64,000 nucleotides of DNA. Source: Simmondsia chinensis. Lineage: Eukaryota; Streptophyta; Magnoliopsida; Caryophyllales; Simmondsiaceae. The notes beneath the pieces were generated by a model that was given only the letters and a program-made list of their open reading frames with translations, did no database searches and was not told where the DNA came from. Every line of letters starts with the position of its first letter. Positions within the stretch are counted from its first letter, which is position 1. Shown one piece after another: positions 21,937-33,464 of the stretch. The DNA is taken from assembly GCA_018398585.1 (NCBI GenBank), contig JAGTTD010000010.1:24561739-24625738 (forward strand), written 5' to 3'. A program made the translations under genes and the position numbers.

Positions 21937-23974
21937 TGTTGGGAATATTTAGCTTCTAAAATTAAAATTTTTCTAAATTGGCTAGATCATGCGCAGCGAA
22001 AATAATTTAAGAATTCTTTAATTTTAAATCTAAGGACCTATATTCTAATATATATATATAAGAACATAAAACATCTAAGAATAATAAACATTAAATTAAA
22101 TGCATAAACAAAATTTCAAAAATTAAAAAAAAAAACTTAAAAGGAAATAAAATAGGAATACCTGGATTGTAGACCGCAATTGTCACCCTAGGAGCAATCA
22201 TTGAAACCATTCTGCAACGACCCCTTGACACCCGAAGTGTGGCCATTAAAAATATTTATTATAAAGAATTTTACAGAAAAATTCCTCCTTTTTAACTTTT
22301 TAAAAAATCAAATTTTTTTCTCAAAATTAATAGATGCTACACTCAATTCCGAAGGCCTCTATTTATGGTAGGTCATAGGGTGGAAACTTTTACGACTTGT
22401 TGATGTGGGATTGGAGAAAAAAAAATGCATTTAAAAATTGACCCAAAACGACCTCGCAATAGCCCAAAAAATGCATCCGTTAAAACCAAGTCAAAGTGCC
22501 ACGTGGCGGCCCAATATTGGTCTACATCTAATGCTGAGATAATTGGCTCGAACATGTCACGCAGCGCCACATGCTGGCCCATGTTTGGTCGAGTCTATCA
22601 GATGTGGATCGCGGCCTGTGTTGGCATTTTTTTTTTTTTAAATTCCCAACAACAACAAACCCAATACCTCCAAGGGCTCCCGCATAAGCAGGGTCTGAGG
22701 GGGTATATGTATGCAGCCTTCCCCCTCCAGGGGGCTACCCTGTAGAGAGGCTGTTTTAGAGGACCCCCTCGAAAAGCTGGTCCGTAGCTTTTTTTTTTTT
22801 TTTTTAATTCCCATATATATAAATTCATCTCATGAATTATATTTGATAAATAAATTTATTCATTTTATAAATAAATAATTCATCTAATTAATCTTGTTTA
22901 GCAAAATAAATTTATTCATCTCATGAATAATAATTTATCTCATTAATTCATTTTAAATATTTTCAATGGATATACTTCTAGAGGCTTGGAAAGAGAGCTC
23001 AGGGACAATTCAGTGCTAGCTTTAAATGGGTCAAATCCAATTATCAATACTTCATAACATTGATAATCACTTAGTAATATTTAATTTCACTAAATAAATA
23101 TTATTGCACTCTAAAATTAAATATAATTATACAATAATTTCCCACATAACTTGTATTATTACAACTAACCCTTCTATTAGATATCCATGAGGAAAAAAAT
23201 AACTTAACTACTATCATTATTTTTATCACATCTTTCACCATAGTTTCCAAGTTGCCCTTCTTGAATAATTCATTAATATAGAAATTAGTTTTTGTACTAG
23301 TTCCAAATGCCAAACTTATAGAACACTTTGGCCAAGATTCTTGAATCTATTCATATGTTTGTCAATCAACTGGGGGGACATTTTTATCTCGTAAGGACCA
23401 TAGATTCCAAGTAAAATACCTGTTCCCGCTTGCTACCTAATCCACGTAAGATTTAAGTCATGTGTTGTGACCTAATCTTTTAGCACATCAAAGCAACGTA
23501 CATTCCATGCACAAGTTTAGACTATTTTCTGGATTTACAGTTATCATCTAAATGGAATTTATTATTTCTGATAACAGTTAAGAAACAAATAATTCAGGTG
23601 GTCCTGGCCAATGTTCCAATCATAAACAACACTAATATAACACTTTTGGATCCTTATCCACATAATTAAGACAAGTTATCTAAAGTATCACATTATAATC
23701 TTATCAAACAAGTTGTACAAACTTATCACCGACTACAAATATACTTTGACAACATACACTAATTTGATTTAACTCTATCAGTGTCCCAATCTCATTGACC
23801 AATTAAATCCTACTTGAGATGTCGTCTTGGATTACGTTCATCTCTTAGAATGTGTTAGAAAATAATCACATATACATTTGAACCGTAACCATAATCAGAT
23901 AATAAAAAAATAAAAAAATTATTTAATTAATATTTCAAATACGATAATTGGGTTTTTCAGGATACTAATTCTCA
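21937..23974 (-). repeat. About 2-kb LTR, copy 2
   Basis: Bounded by tgttggg at 21937 (LTR end next to the primer site) and about 23974 (minus-strand start tgagaattag, matching copies 1 and 3). A TATA-like box on the minus strand, ccataaatagagg near 22370, precedes a leader and a donor-like ccaggtatt near 22162. The LTR is interrupted by the insert at 22649-22788. Since the primer site lies to its left, the element body must extend left, towards copy 1. Confidence 0.65.
22649..22788 (-). mobile_element. LINE/SINE-type insert with (TTG)n tail, 140 bp
   Basis: On the minus strand it runs from gctacggaccagc, through 'agggtagccccctgg', 'cagaccctgcttatgcggga' and 'ggtattgggtttgttgttgt'. The flanks are a duplication of poly-T plus aattccca (22628-22648 and 22789-22813), so it inserted by target-primed reverse transcription into LTR copy 2. 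The body is shared with 39500-39635, 44139-44462, 50005-50156 and 60444-60480. Confidence 0.82.
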
Positions 23975-24037
23975 GAGCGGTGGCACTCGATGGACGGTGG
24001 CCAATGTGGCTCGAGGGTGGCGGAGGTGTGACACTCC

Positions 24038-24547
24038 TCACCCCCTGGTCAATCCCTTAAACCTCTTCGATTGCCTCACACAAGCTTTTGGCCACATTCT
24101 TTGCCACCTCAGGTTTGCCACCAACATCCGCGGCATCGTTCCCTTCTCTGGCAAAACTAGGCGGCTTTGATGGTGGTAATGACAGTCCTCAATGCTGGTG
24201 GTCGATCTTCTCTCATTTGATTCTGGTATGACTTCAACCTTCGTACTTTGATCTTTGATCTTCAATCCATGGCCAACCTCTGCATCATCTTCCTTCTCCT
24301 CACCGTCAGTCTCCTCGTCGTGTTGGTGGTTCACTTCACTGTCGGAGATCTTGGTCCGTGTCAGAGATTCTAATACCTTGGTGGTGGCTTGATTTGGCTC
24401 CGGTGTCTCAATGGTGTCTCGATCGTCGCCATTCTCCTCCTCTAGCACCATCGATGAAAAATTGATCACCTCCACCTTGATCTCGATCACAGGCGGTGGC
24501 TCCGGTGCTCTGGTGGTGGCCAAATCTGTTATTTCTAACTTCTCCAC
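24038..24547 (-). pseudogene. Acidic gag-like ORF of a truncated LTR element
   Basis: An open frame of 169 codons on the minus strand starting MEKLEITDLATTRAPEPPP, rich in Glu/Asp (EEENGDDRD, DEETDGEEKEDDAE) and with no recognised domain. It lies just downstream, in transcription order, of a tRNA-Met-type primer site and LTR (24713-25074), where gag normally starts. Upstream in-frame codons from 24666 (MNGVNKMKAMIDDYLRKVNY, then a stop) suggest the true start is earlier. The frame ends at 24038, close to where LTR copy 2 begins, so the rest of the element was probably lost when that repeat inserted. The gag assignment rests on position, not on a domain. Confidence 0.4.
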
Positions 24548-24712
24548 TTTTAGGTCTTCAACAACATCCTCTAATTTGTACTAATAATTGACTTTTCTCA
24601 GGTAATCATCGATCATTGCTTTCATTTTATTCACTCCGTCCAATATGAATGCATCGAGCTCCATTGATGAATTTCTATGAACCTCCATTGGTGAATGCCG
24701 AATACCACCTCT

Positions 24713-24727
24713 CTAATACCAATTGAT
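24713..24727 (-). other. Primer binding site of truncated LTR element
   Basis: On the minus strand the LTR end ...ccttatca is followed by attggtattagagagg, close to the initiator tRNA-Met site TGGTATCAGAG. Confidence 0.6.
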
Positions 24728-25074
24728 AAGGATCAAAATCTCCCAACTCAATCTAGCATAATCAATCTCAATCCCAACTCAATCTACAGTCACAAATACA
24801 AATACAAACACATAATCAACAACAAATCCTTATAATATCGTATATATATCTTGTATCAAATAACATCTCTACAAATATGTAAAGTGAAGTAAAATATAGA
24901 GAAAGAAGACGATTAGGGCAATATTAGAAGGAAAGAGGGGCTATGGGTAAGAGAGAGAGAGAGACGCAATTCATCAACATACCTACTACACTACCCTAAC
25001 CACTTATTTATACTAACCTCTCCGAATAACAAAATATAACAAGTATAACAGGAAAATACTACAAATATGTATCA
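24728..25074 (-). repeat. LTR of truncated element (about 347 bp)
   Basis: Ends are tgata at 24728 and tatca at 25074, a 5-bp inverted terminal match. A minus-strand TATA box, agtataaataagtgg, lies near 25005, and a (GA)n tract at 24953-24964. The primer site follows on the inner side. No partner LTR is in the window. Confidence 0.6.
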
Positions 25075-25287
25075 ACACCTTTTATCCTATTTTGGCTCGT
25101 ATTAGAATGAATTTTAATTTTATTTGCTAAATGTAAAGAAAATGTAAGAAAAAGAAATAATATCAAAATTATACGAAAAATGAATGAGATGATGATTGTG
25201 TAGTACAATTGTTAACTTTCGAAAGTTGTTATAGTTTAATAGTAAGGAAACAAAATTAAATTTTGAACCTGATGTGCAATTATTGAT

Positions 25288-26773
25288 TGATGTAGTTTTA
25301 GTGTTTTAAAATTGTCTACTCGAAGTATACGAGCAAGTCATAGCTGTGGAGGGGTGTACGAGTGTCGTATCCTTGGGGAATTGATATAAAGTCGGATCAC
25401 TTATTAATGAGTGGTCTGGTTTAGGGTTGTTGTCGAAGGATTGAGCAATTAATGAAAACAAAGCAATTAAAACAGCAAATTAAAGTGTTGAATCAATTAA
25501 GGGACAGTTTAGGGAATGAATTAAGAATAGTTTAACTCGAATCCCATCATTATACTTTAGTATGCCAATGATTTAGAGGGCTTATGCTACAAACACTAAG
25601 CTTGGGTTAACACTTAAATTAAGGCTTAGTGTAATGAACTAATCTAAGGGCATAACCTATCTTATCACTCTAAATGTAGCATAGTTTATCTTAATAGCAC
25701 TACTTAATTCTTTTTTCGGTCCTAATGCAATGTTAATTTGTATAAAAGATTGTGTTCAAGGTTGGGTACAACCTCAACCCTGACCACACGTAAGAACCTA
25801 GTATGTTAAAGTCTAGGCTACAAGTACATAGATAGAACGCAAATAAATTGGGAATCTAAACATGGCTATAAGCATATCAATAGAAAACCAATCAAATTTA
25901 ATAACCCCCCATAGGGGTGCGAAAATAACATAACATAAATCATTGTCAATAATAAAATATAAGTTTGGGATCCAAACGTCGACCCTTGCTTTACACATCA
26001 CAGAATCTAAAAGAGAAAGTGAAAAAAAAAAAAAAAAAAAACCTCATGAATGATGACTCCCTTGATTGACGTTGACGCTAAGGTTGACCCTTGCTTTGAT
26101 ACCCTAGCACTCTGACCACTTGCACTTTGACATTTGAGAACTCCTAGATCTCGTAGCAGCTCGGGGAAGGAGAGGAAGAGAAGATCAAAAGGCGCCAAAA
26201 AGTCCCAAAAAAATAATCCCCAACACTTTTTTACATGTACAACGTGTCCTACAGGCGCCCCACACTCTCGGTTCTGTAAGGTCCTGATTGATCCGTCAAC
26301 AATGTTGATCGATCAGCAACCTAAGCACTTAATTTAAAACGTGCTTAACTTTTGATCCATAAAGAGTTACGGGTCAAATTACAAACCAATCGAAGCTCTC
26401 GAAGAACTCTATGTGATCCACTAGTATTGCCAGTTAATTTTGATAATTTTGGGTCGTAAATACTCTTGTTTTAACCTTGAGCTCGTTTTAAGCTTGATCA
26501 CTTGATAAAATGCATGGCGACCGATCCATGAACATGAGGGGAGACTTTTTTTTACCAAATCTTGACCGGGTTGGAATTTTTCTCACCCCTGATTGGGTTT
26601 CTCAACATAGTCTTCAAATTTGTCCATTTTCGCTCGTTTTCACTACTTTCCAAGTTGTCCTCGCTCCAACATGCTCCAAGCCTAAATATTAATAAATTGT
26701 AATAAAATACACATGTATTAGCCGAATATGTCATGAAAGTGAGGCATAAAACATATAAAAATGAGACACATCA
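25288..26773 (-). repeat. About 1.5-kb LTR, solo copy (candidate)
   Basis: A block without coding potential, homologous in reverse to 62638-64000. Shared landmarks on the minus strand are tgatgtgtctcatttttat (start), 'gaagactatgttgagaaaccc'-type sequence, 'ttcgagagcttcgatt', 'atggatcaaaagttaagc' and 'gggttgaggttgtacccaac'. Termini TGATG...CATCA are bounded by ttgat (25283-25287) and ttcat (26774-26778), a possible 5-bp duplication with one mismatch. No internal region is attached, so a solo LTR is the simplest reading. A poly-A run sits at 26022-26041. Confidence 0.5.
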
Positions 26774-26995
26774 TTCATTTGAACTAAAAGCTCAAACTAG
26801 ACAGATTTCATTTTAGTCTAGTCCAGATTTCAGTTACTGAACTCAATGTTAAAATATTGGAATAGGCCAATATATAACTAGAGTACAAAATTCAATCTAA
26901 TGTCAAATTACATTGATTTACTATGCAGTTTAATCTTTACATCCAAGTCTAATCCTGGTTTGAATTAATGAACACAATTACAATGTTGAAATAAA

Positions 26996-27380
26996 GGGTT
27001 ATTTACACTAAAAGTTCCTATACTTTTTCTATTCTTTTAATTTAATCTATGTACTTTTAATTTTATCATTTTAGTGCCTCTACAATTTATATTGTGTCAA
27101 TTTAGTTCTTTAATCAAATTTAAGTTAAGTTATTAACATAATTTTTAACAGCACATTCACATTAGATGTAAGTAACCCATTGCAAATCCACCTATTGACT
27201 CAATTTAACAGAATCCATGGCCAAAACCATTAATTTCATTAACAACTTAACATAAATTTTTCGTTAAGGACCAAATTGACACAATATGAATTGAATAGGG
27301 ACTAAATTGCCATAATTAGAAATATAGAGACTGAATTGACACAACGAACAAAATACAAGCACCTTTGATATAAATAATCC
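26996..27380. mobile_element. Mutator-type MITE candidate (385 bp)
   Basis: Long terminal inverted repeats of about 110 bp: left gg(g)ttatttacac...atattgtgtcaatttagttc, and right, as reverse complement, ggattatttata...atattgtgtcaatttggtcc. The flanks tgaaataaa (26987-26995) and taaaataaa (27381-27389) match in 8 of 9 positions, as expected for a 9-bp Mutator target duplication. No coding capacity. Confidence 0.65.
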
Positions 27381-27444
27381 TAAAATAAATTTTCAGACCG
27401 AAGCCATGCAAAATTGAAAATTTTTGGTTGAAGAACTGAATTTA

Positions 27445-27699
27445 ACTTATATATTAAAGAGAAGTTCATCCTTCTCCGATAGAGCTTCTCTCCTTAAATC
27501 CTAAAATTCTTGAGCCCACACCTTTTCAAAATCCATAATAGCAAAAAATAAATATATCATAATAGTGAAAAATAAATCCACCTATCTGTTGATCTCTATT
27601 TAAAATGCATTTTAATTAAAAAAGAGTAACAATATACACATCCAGACAATGTATATACCTAATTTGTATATCCAATAAACACATTATAATTATGAATCA
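27445..27699 (+). mobile_element. Helitron-like 5' segment, degenerate
   Basis: Starts cttatatattaaagagaag and continues about 255 bp in parallel with 38848-39166 ('agagcttctctcc', 'cttttcaaaatccata', 'acacatccagacaatgtata', 'cctaatttgtatat'). It lacks the exact TC start. Confidence 0.45.
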
Positions 27700-28969
27700 T
27701 CTTATATATTAAAGAGAAGTTCCTCCTTGTCTCATAGAGCTTCTCTTCCAATCTATCTATAATTATGAGTTCCTTCTTCTTTACAAAACTCTTCCCCCCC
27801 TATTTTCTAATTTTCTAAGCCTTTTGCTTTAAAATATCAAAATATTATATTTACAAAGAAAATGTGGACATAACCGCCCCCCTCATCATTTCTTAAATGG
27901 AGTTAGTTTCTCAAGTTTATGATCAGGGGGTGGGGGGAGGTTGTATAATGTTATTTTGTTAAAAAAGCAAAGCAAATCCAAAAAATCAAAATAGTCATAC
28001 ATGAATTAGAGAAAGAACCAACAAAAAGAAAAAAAAAAAAACAAAAAATAGAGACTGAGAGAAGGAGAAAAAAAGTAGCGAGGGGAAAGATTTTGAACTA
28101 CCTCATTGTATTTCTAACAAAATCAAATATTATGAAATTCGAGATTTAAACATTCTTCATGTCCGTCCTCCAAATTCACAAAAGAGGCATGGAAGGAAGA
28201 AGATGCATTGTCAATTCAGAAATAGTCATGGTTTTTTTTTTTTTGATAATTAGAGAGAAAAATCTTGATGGAAAATCCATCGCACTAACGAAAGCGGAGC
28301 CCGGGATATGGTCATGCTCCGAGCACAATTATGGTGAGTTTACTTATTTACATAATTAAATACATATAATAACGTTCTATGTAGTTTTTTGTAGAATTCT
28401 ATTATGATAATAGACTACTAATAGCCTTTACTTATGTATATATATAAGTGTTCTCTCATATCGCTTTCCAATCCGATGTATTTTTAAGCACCAAAAAAAA
28501 TTATTCATAAGACTCATGAAAATAATTTAATTCACAAATGTATCCACCAGGGAAAAAAAAAGCATAGGTTTCGTTATCTCAATTCCCATCCCTCAAAACA
28601 TACAGCCTTCATACTAACTTTTATACAATAAAACGAAACAAAATAACTCATGCTCCTACAAAAAAAATTTGCACACAATCTAACTACTTTGAGGAGATGG
28701 ATTAAATTTCAAAAAGAAAAATTATGCAAGACATCAGACCAAAAAAAAAAAAAAAACTATATATATTATTTTAAAAATATATGTCCATTCTACTCATGTT
28801 ATAGAGATAAAATAAAATATTAAAAACAACAGAGTATAAAACAGCATGGCATCCAACATTTCTATAAAATGCAAAAAGTTTCAAATATTTAATTATATTT
28901 GAAAGAAGTTCCCAAAAGATAAAGCAAATATCTTTACATAATGATCAACAAACATTCAAGTACTTCATT

Positions 28970-29226
28970 TTAGGGGTGCACATTAGTCCAAGACCGGACT
29001 GGATCGAACCGAACTGAAGACTGAACTACATCAAATAATGAGACCAGGACCGGATCGATTAAATCAAGCCAGTTCGGTTCAAGACTAGTTAGACATCAGT
29101 CCAAAGCGGACCAGACCAATTTTTCATCTAGCAAATGTAACTATAAGAAGAAAATCTTCCATACAAAGTTAAAAACTTAAAAAATAATAATAATATAATA
29201 TGCATAACATATAATTTAAAGATAAT

Positions 29227-29270
<44 letters not shown>

Positions 29271-29559
29271 TTTGACTCAAGGAAATGATACATTTATAAT
29301 CATAAACTACTAAAAAAATAAATATTTAATTTTCTAGGATTTAATATTTTTAGACAAATATATTATATATTAGTTATATATTGAAATTATGTACACAAAA
29401 TTATTAATGCAAATTTTTTCAGTCCGGTCTTCGGATTTTTCGAACTTGGATTGGACCGGAACGAAAACTGATTAAGCTCATACACTATGACTCAAGACTG
29501 GACTGATATATGCTTGTCCCATCTGGTAAAATGGCGCGAATCGATTTTTGTTCAACCCT
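28970..29559. mobile_element. hAT-type non-autonomous element (590 bp)
   Basis: Flanked by acttcatt (28962-28969) and acttcata (29560-29567), an 8-bp hAT-style target duplication with one mismatch. The ends are ttaggggtgcac and, as reverse complement, agggttgaac. The interior is rich in 'accggactggatcgaaccga'-type sequence at both ends in inverted order, and carries a (TG)n microsatellite at 29237-29265. No coding region. Related sequence occurs near 40790-40960 and 48840-49010. Confidence 0.62.
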
Positions 29560-29843
29560 ACTTCATACCAACATGCACTAACAAGCAAATAAGTTCTGAT
29601 AAAATTTCAATTGATCAAAAAAATTCTAAAAGAAAACTAAAAAGAAATAGTTTTTGAAAAAAATTTCAAAGGAATTTATTTATTAGGACATAAAGGAAAA
29701 CACTACAAAAATACATAAATCAATTTCTTGGCGAAAAGGAACTTTAGGAAAAAAATCAAGAAACTTGAAAAAAAATAAAAAAATATACCAAAAAATTTCA
29801 ATGTTTCCTCGACGATATATTGCAATTAAGTTATACTATTACC

Positions 29844-29848
29844 GTTGC
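29844..29848. other. Target-site duplication GTTGC, left copy
   Basis: gttgc precedes the LTR; the same five bases follow the other LTR at 38515-38519. It proves that both LTRs belong to one insertion. Confidence 0.9.
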
Positions 29849-31298
29849 TGAAGGTCCAACAAACAACCTAAGAGGGGGTTGGATTAGGTTCTTTCGTTAT
29901 AAATAAAAAATTAAACTTATGAACCTAAAGTTAAATTAAAAGATAGACAATAAATATGAAACAACAAAGATAAAGGAAAGAATAAAAGTGATACACAAAG
30001 ATTTTTATAGTGGTTCACTTCCAAACCAGAATCTAGTCCACTTCTCAACTGACTGTGTCACTTGAGCCTTTAAGCTTAATGATCCTTTTTAAAATCAGGC
30101 TCAGGATCCAACCTTTACAACTGATGTTTTTGTACATAGGCTAAAGACCCAACCTTTACAATTGATCTTTTTGTAACCGTAGGGTCAGGATCCAACCTTT
30201 ACAATGAGTAATAGAAATAAACTAATGGAAGAATTAAAGCAATGAGACTTTTCACTCTTTCAAGAGTGAATTGACAATTGATCAAACTTAGCCAATGTTA
30301 AGGATATGCTAATTAAGCTCAATGATCAACAATAAAAGAACAAATGATGCTAAAATAAAACTTTAAACAAAACTTAAAATCAAACTTTTAAAGTGCAAGA
30401 ATATAAGAGAACTTCTATCAGAGAATGCTTAGAAAGTATTAGATGATTTGAACCAAAGCATTCAAGCCTTATTTATAGGCAAATGAAGGCCAAGGGAACG
30501 TTTAAAAGGTTGCAAAAAAGATTAGGAAAGAAATAAAGTCAAAAGTAGTCGTTTTGAGCTTTTTCTGATCTGTGGGTCGGCGCACAACACAGCAGCTCCT
30601 GGTGGCTACTGTAAGCCTGTGTGTCAACAAATACCCCCTGTGTGTCGACACTCTGCATGCCTGGGTGGATTTGCACATTCTTTATCAATTAATTTTACCA
30701 TATTAGCTAAGTTGATTAATTGATTAATTAATTGTCATATTAGCTCAAATTTTTGAATTAATTTCCCAATTTGCTTTGATTATAAGGATAATTGATTGCA
30801 CAAATTAAACTAAATCACCACCCATTTAAATTTTAATTGATTTGTTCATGCTTTTTTAAAATACTAATCTTGAAAAAATATTTTAATTTTTAAGTTAGAT
30901 TGGTTTAATTTTGACTTGAATAGTTTTCAAATAAAATTTGAAAATCAATTTTCAAAAATATTTCAAAAACATTTTTGTTAGAGCGTCACATATCAATATT
31001 GAGACTTGGACTCAATTGATATATCCCAATCCTAAATCCTAGACAATAAAAATAAATAACGTTAAAGCGCTTGGACTCAGATTACGTTCTCTTCAATTTG
31101 GATAAATCTTCTCTTCAACTTTGATTTCCTTTCCTTTTGATTTATCATCTTAGAAAGCTTCGTATCGACATAATTTACCTTGATTTTTCTAGCTTTCTTA
31201 TGAGTCACTTAAAACAATATTAGAATAATTTAAACACTATGATTCACTAAATCGTTTTTATAATCAAAATTACAATATAAATGGCTTTAGGGCCAACA
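29849..31298 (-). repeat. Copia 3' LTR (minus-strand element), 1450 bp
   Basis: On the minus strand it runs from TGTTGGCCCTAAAG to GGACCTTCA. It is highly similar along its whole length to 37059-38514. The outer flank gttgc (29844-29848) equals the flank at 38515-38519. The inner side carries the polypurine tract aaaaaggaggagat just before TGTTGG. The LTR contains the palindromic motif near 30575-30655. Confidence 0.93.
30570..30660. repeat. Palindromic motif group in copia LTR (3' LTR copy)
   Basis: gtgggtcggcgcacaac, tgtgtgtcaacaaatac and ctgtgtgtcgacactc occur within 90 bp. They correspond to tgtgtcgacacaca clusters elsewhere in the window and to the less mutated group at 37785-37880. Confidence 0.8.
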
Positions 31299-31885
31299 AT
31301 CTCCTCCTTTTTGATGATGACAAACATTTGGTGTTTTCTCTTGGAAATATGAAAGTTGAAGTATAGAATTTATCATAAAAGTATTCACTTACTAAAGCAT
31401 ACACATGACAATGAACTTATGGAGCAATTTATATCATTATTAAGGTTCAAACTCAATTGCTCCCCCCAAGTTGATGCATTTTAGGAATCATATATTCGAT
31501 CATCATCATTTTCGACATTTCTAAATCAAACACATACTTCATGCTATGGTAGATGCATTCTTGGGGTTAGATGTTCAATTAACTTACGCCTAGCATCATC
31601 TTTATGACATAACTAAGCATGAATACTATACAGCAACACACCAATTTTTCTCCCCCTTTGTCATCAACAAAAAACATAAGATAGGGGATAAAGAAAGTGT
31701 TATGATAAGAGCATATATGAACACAAGAAAATGGTACACATTCTCAAATAGTTATAACATTGCATCACTTCAAGTAGAATGTTGTACAATAATGAAAATG
31801 TAGCTCCAAATTTTCGAAAGAAGAAAAGAAAATAAATCTAAGGAGTAGGGGGTCTTTGTCTATATGATAAAAAATCTAAAATCTT

Positions 31886-32940
31886 TTAGAGTGTAGACCG
31901 TGTTTTTTGTTGGAACTCCTCCAGGTTTGAGTGCCAGGTAGACACTTGTTCTTCGAAAGAAGTAAGTAGGTCACTTACACTTCTTCTTTTCGAAGGTCCT
32001 TGTTGAGATGCATCTTCATTAACCTCATCCCCTCCATCAAAATCTTCCTTTTCCTCTTCCTCATCTCTAATTTCATCTATTTCTTCTATCATCCTAACTC
32101 CTTTTTGTTTCTTTAACCATTCGTTATTTTTTGAAACCCATCTTTTCAAAGATGTCTCAATAGAGTCATCTTGATAAAGAATGGAGTTTGTAAAAGATGA
32201 GTTAGTCAAAATGCATTGAAAAACATGGGTAAAAAGTGTGCCATCAGCGGGACTAGTCTTTTTAGAATGAATATCAAGCATGAATTTTAAGACTAAGTCC
32301 CCAAGATTAATTTTCTAACCACTTAGGAGTCTAGATAGAAGGAATAGATGTAAGTTTGAGACCGAGTCAAAGCTGCCTGATCTTGGATCGATGTTCACAC
32401 AAATTAATTTATGTGCTAACTTAAGAACCACTCCTAAATCATTCAAGTTGGGCTTCCTTGGGTTAGAAAGTGGACCCCAAACTTGTCTAAGTAAGGAGTG
32501 GCGGCGAGGTTCAGGGAGCGGGAATTGGTGGAGTTCTTGGGAAAAAATAGAATCATCCTCTATATTAAAATCAAAACCAAGCAAATTATTTACATAAGAT
32601 GCATTAAGTTTGATTTCTTGGCCTAAAACAATTGAGGATAATTCTAGATGAGTAGTGCTAGAAATTTTAAGGTTTAAATAAAATTCTCATACTAAATCCA
32701 GATATACCGGTTCCTTTATACAATAAATTTCGGTTCAGCCTACTCCTTCAAACAAAGTAACTAATTCTCCCAAGTTATACCTCCTAACCCAAGCCCAATA
32801 TACGAATCTATCGAATAACACTTCCTTTTTGAGCAAGGGTTAGAGGAATTTACCGAGCTAGGACCCTGAGAAGAAGAAGCCTTTGCAGTGTTCCCGGATC
32901 TCTTCTTGGAAGTGGTATCCGACCTCTTTATGCGACCCCT
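31886..32940 (-). pseudogene. Transposon-associated gene carried inside the copia element (copy 4)
   Basis: Lies between the RNase H end and the 3' LTR, on the same strand as the element. The translation aligns along its length with the gene at 12025: ITLGELVTLFEGVG-type block, LNASYVNNLLGFDFNIEDDS, PEPRRHSLLRQVWG, NLNDLGVVLKLAHKLICVNI, PRSGSFDSVSNLHLFLLSRL, then FMLDIHSKKTSPADGTLFTH, an acidic stretch (IRDEEEEKEDFDGGDE) and the C-terminus KRRSVSDLLTSFEEQVS. It is the only copy in the window with both core and C-terminus, about 350 codons. Stops interrupt it at three places (after FEGVG, DLV and RLLSG). The start codon equivalent to ATG 12025 reads AGG at 32940. Function unknown. Confidence 0.78.
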
Positions 32941-33350
32941 AACTGAAAACTTGAAGAGATTTAGAAAAAGATGAATTTTTGAAAAGTTTGTTAAAGAAAA
33001 TGAAATGATAGTGAAAATAGAGTATTTTTAACTTGGAAAAACAAAAAAAGTGAAGAAAAACAAACAAATTTGAGAAAAAATTTAGTGGGTCCGATTTTTG
33101 TGTTAGGGTTTGTGGAAAAGATGAATTTTTGACAAAAATCTAAGCTTTTGATGTTAAAATGTTGGCAGAAACTTGATTTCTAGTCAAAATTTGAAGGAAA
33201 TTTGAATAAAATTGATGAGTTTTGGAGAGATTTTGAAAGGAAAGAGGTTAGGGTTTGAGAGAAAGAGAGAGAAGTTGAAAGAGTGAAGATGAAGTGAGGT
33301 GAAAAAGTGAAGAAAGGGTTTTTCCTATGTGTGACCTTAAATTTTTTTTT
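32941..33350 (-). promoter_or_regulatory. Leader of the copia-borne gene
   Basis: On the minus strand: tctctctttctctcaaaccc, then 'atcaaaagcttagatttttg', 'ttcatcttttccacaaaccc', ending at the mutated start codon. The order of blocks matches 11600-12024, 12820-13257 and 20648-21060. The gene therefore appears to travel with its own untranslated leader. Confidence 0.6.
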
Positions 33351-33464
33351 TTTTTTTTAAATAGTCCAAGTTCCTATATCCATGAGTTGGATAAGAATAC
33401 TTGGACAGTTGAAGCTCTTTTATGCTAAGTATTAAAACTCAATATTAAATACAAGCAACCAAAG

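Noticed and set aside
22598..22828. Open frame with KKKKK ends on the minus strand
   Set aside because: It is the LINE/SINE insert plus its poly-T target duplications.
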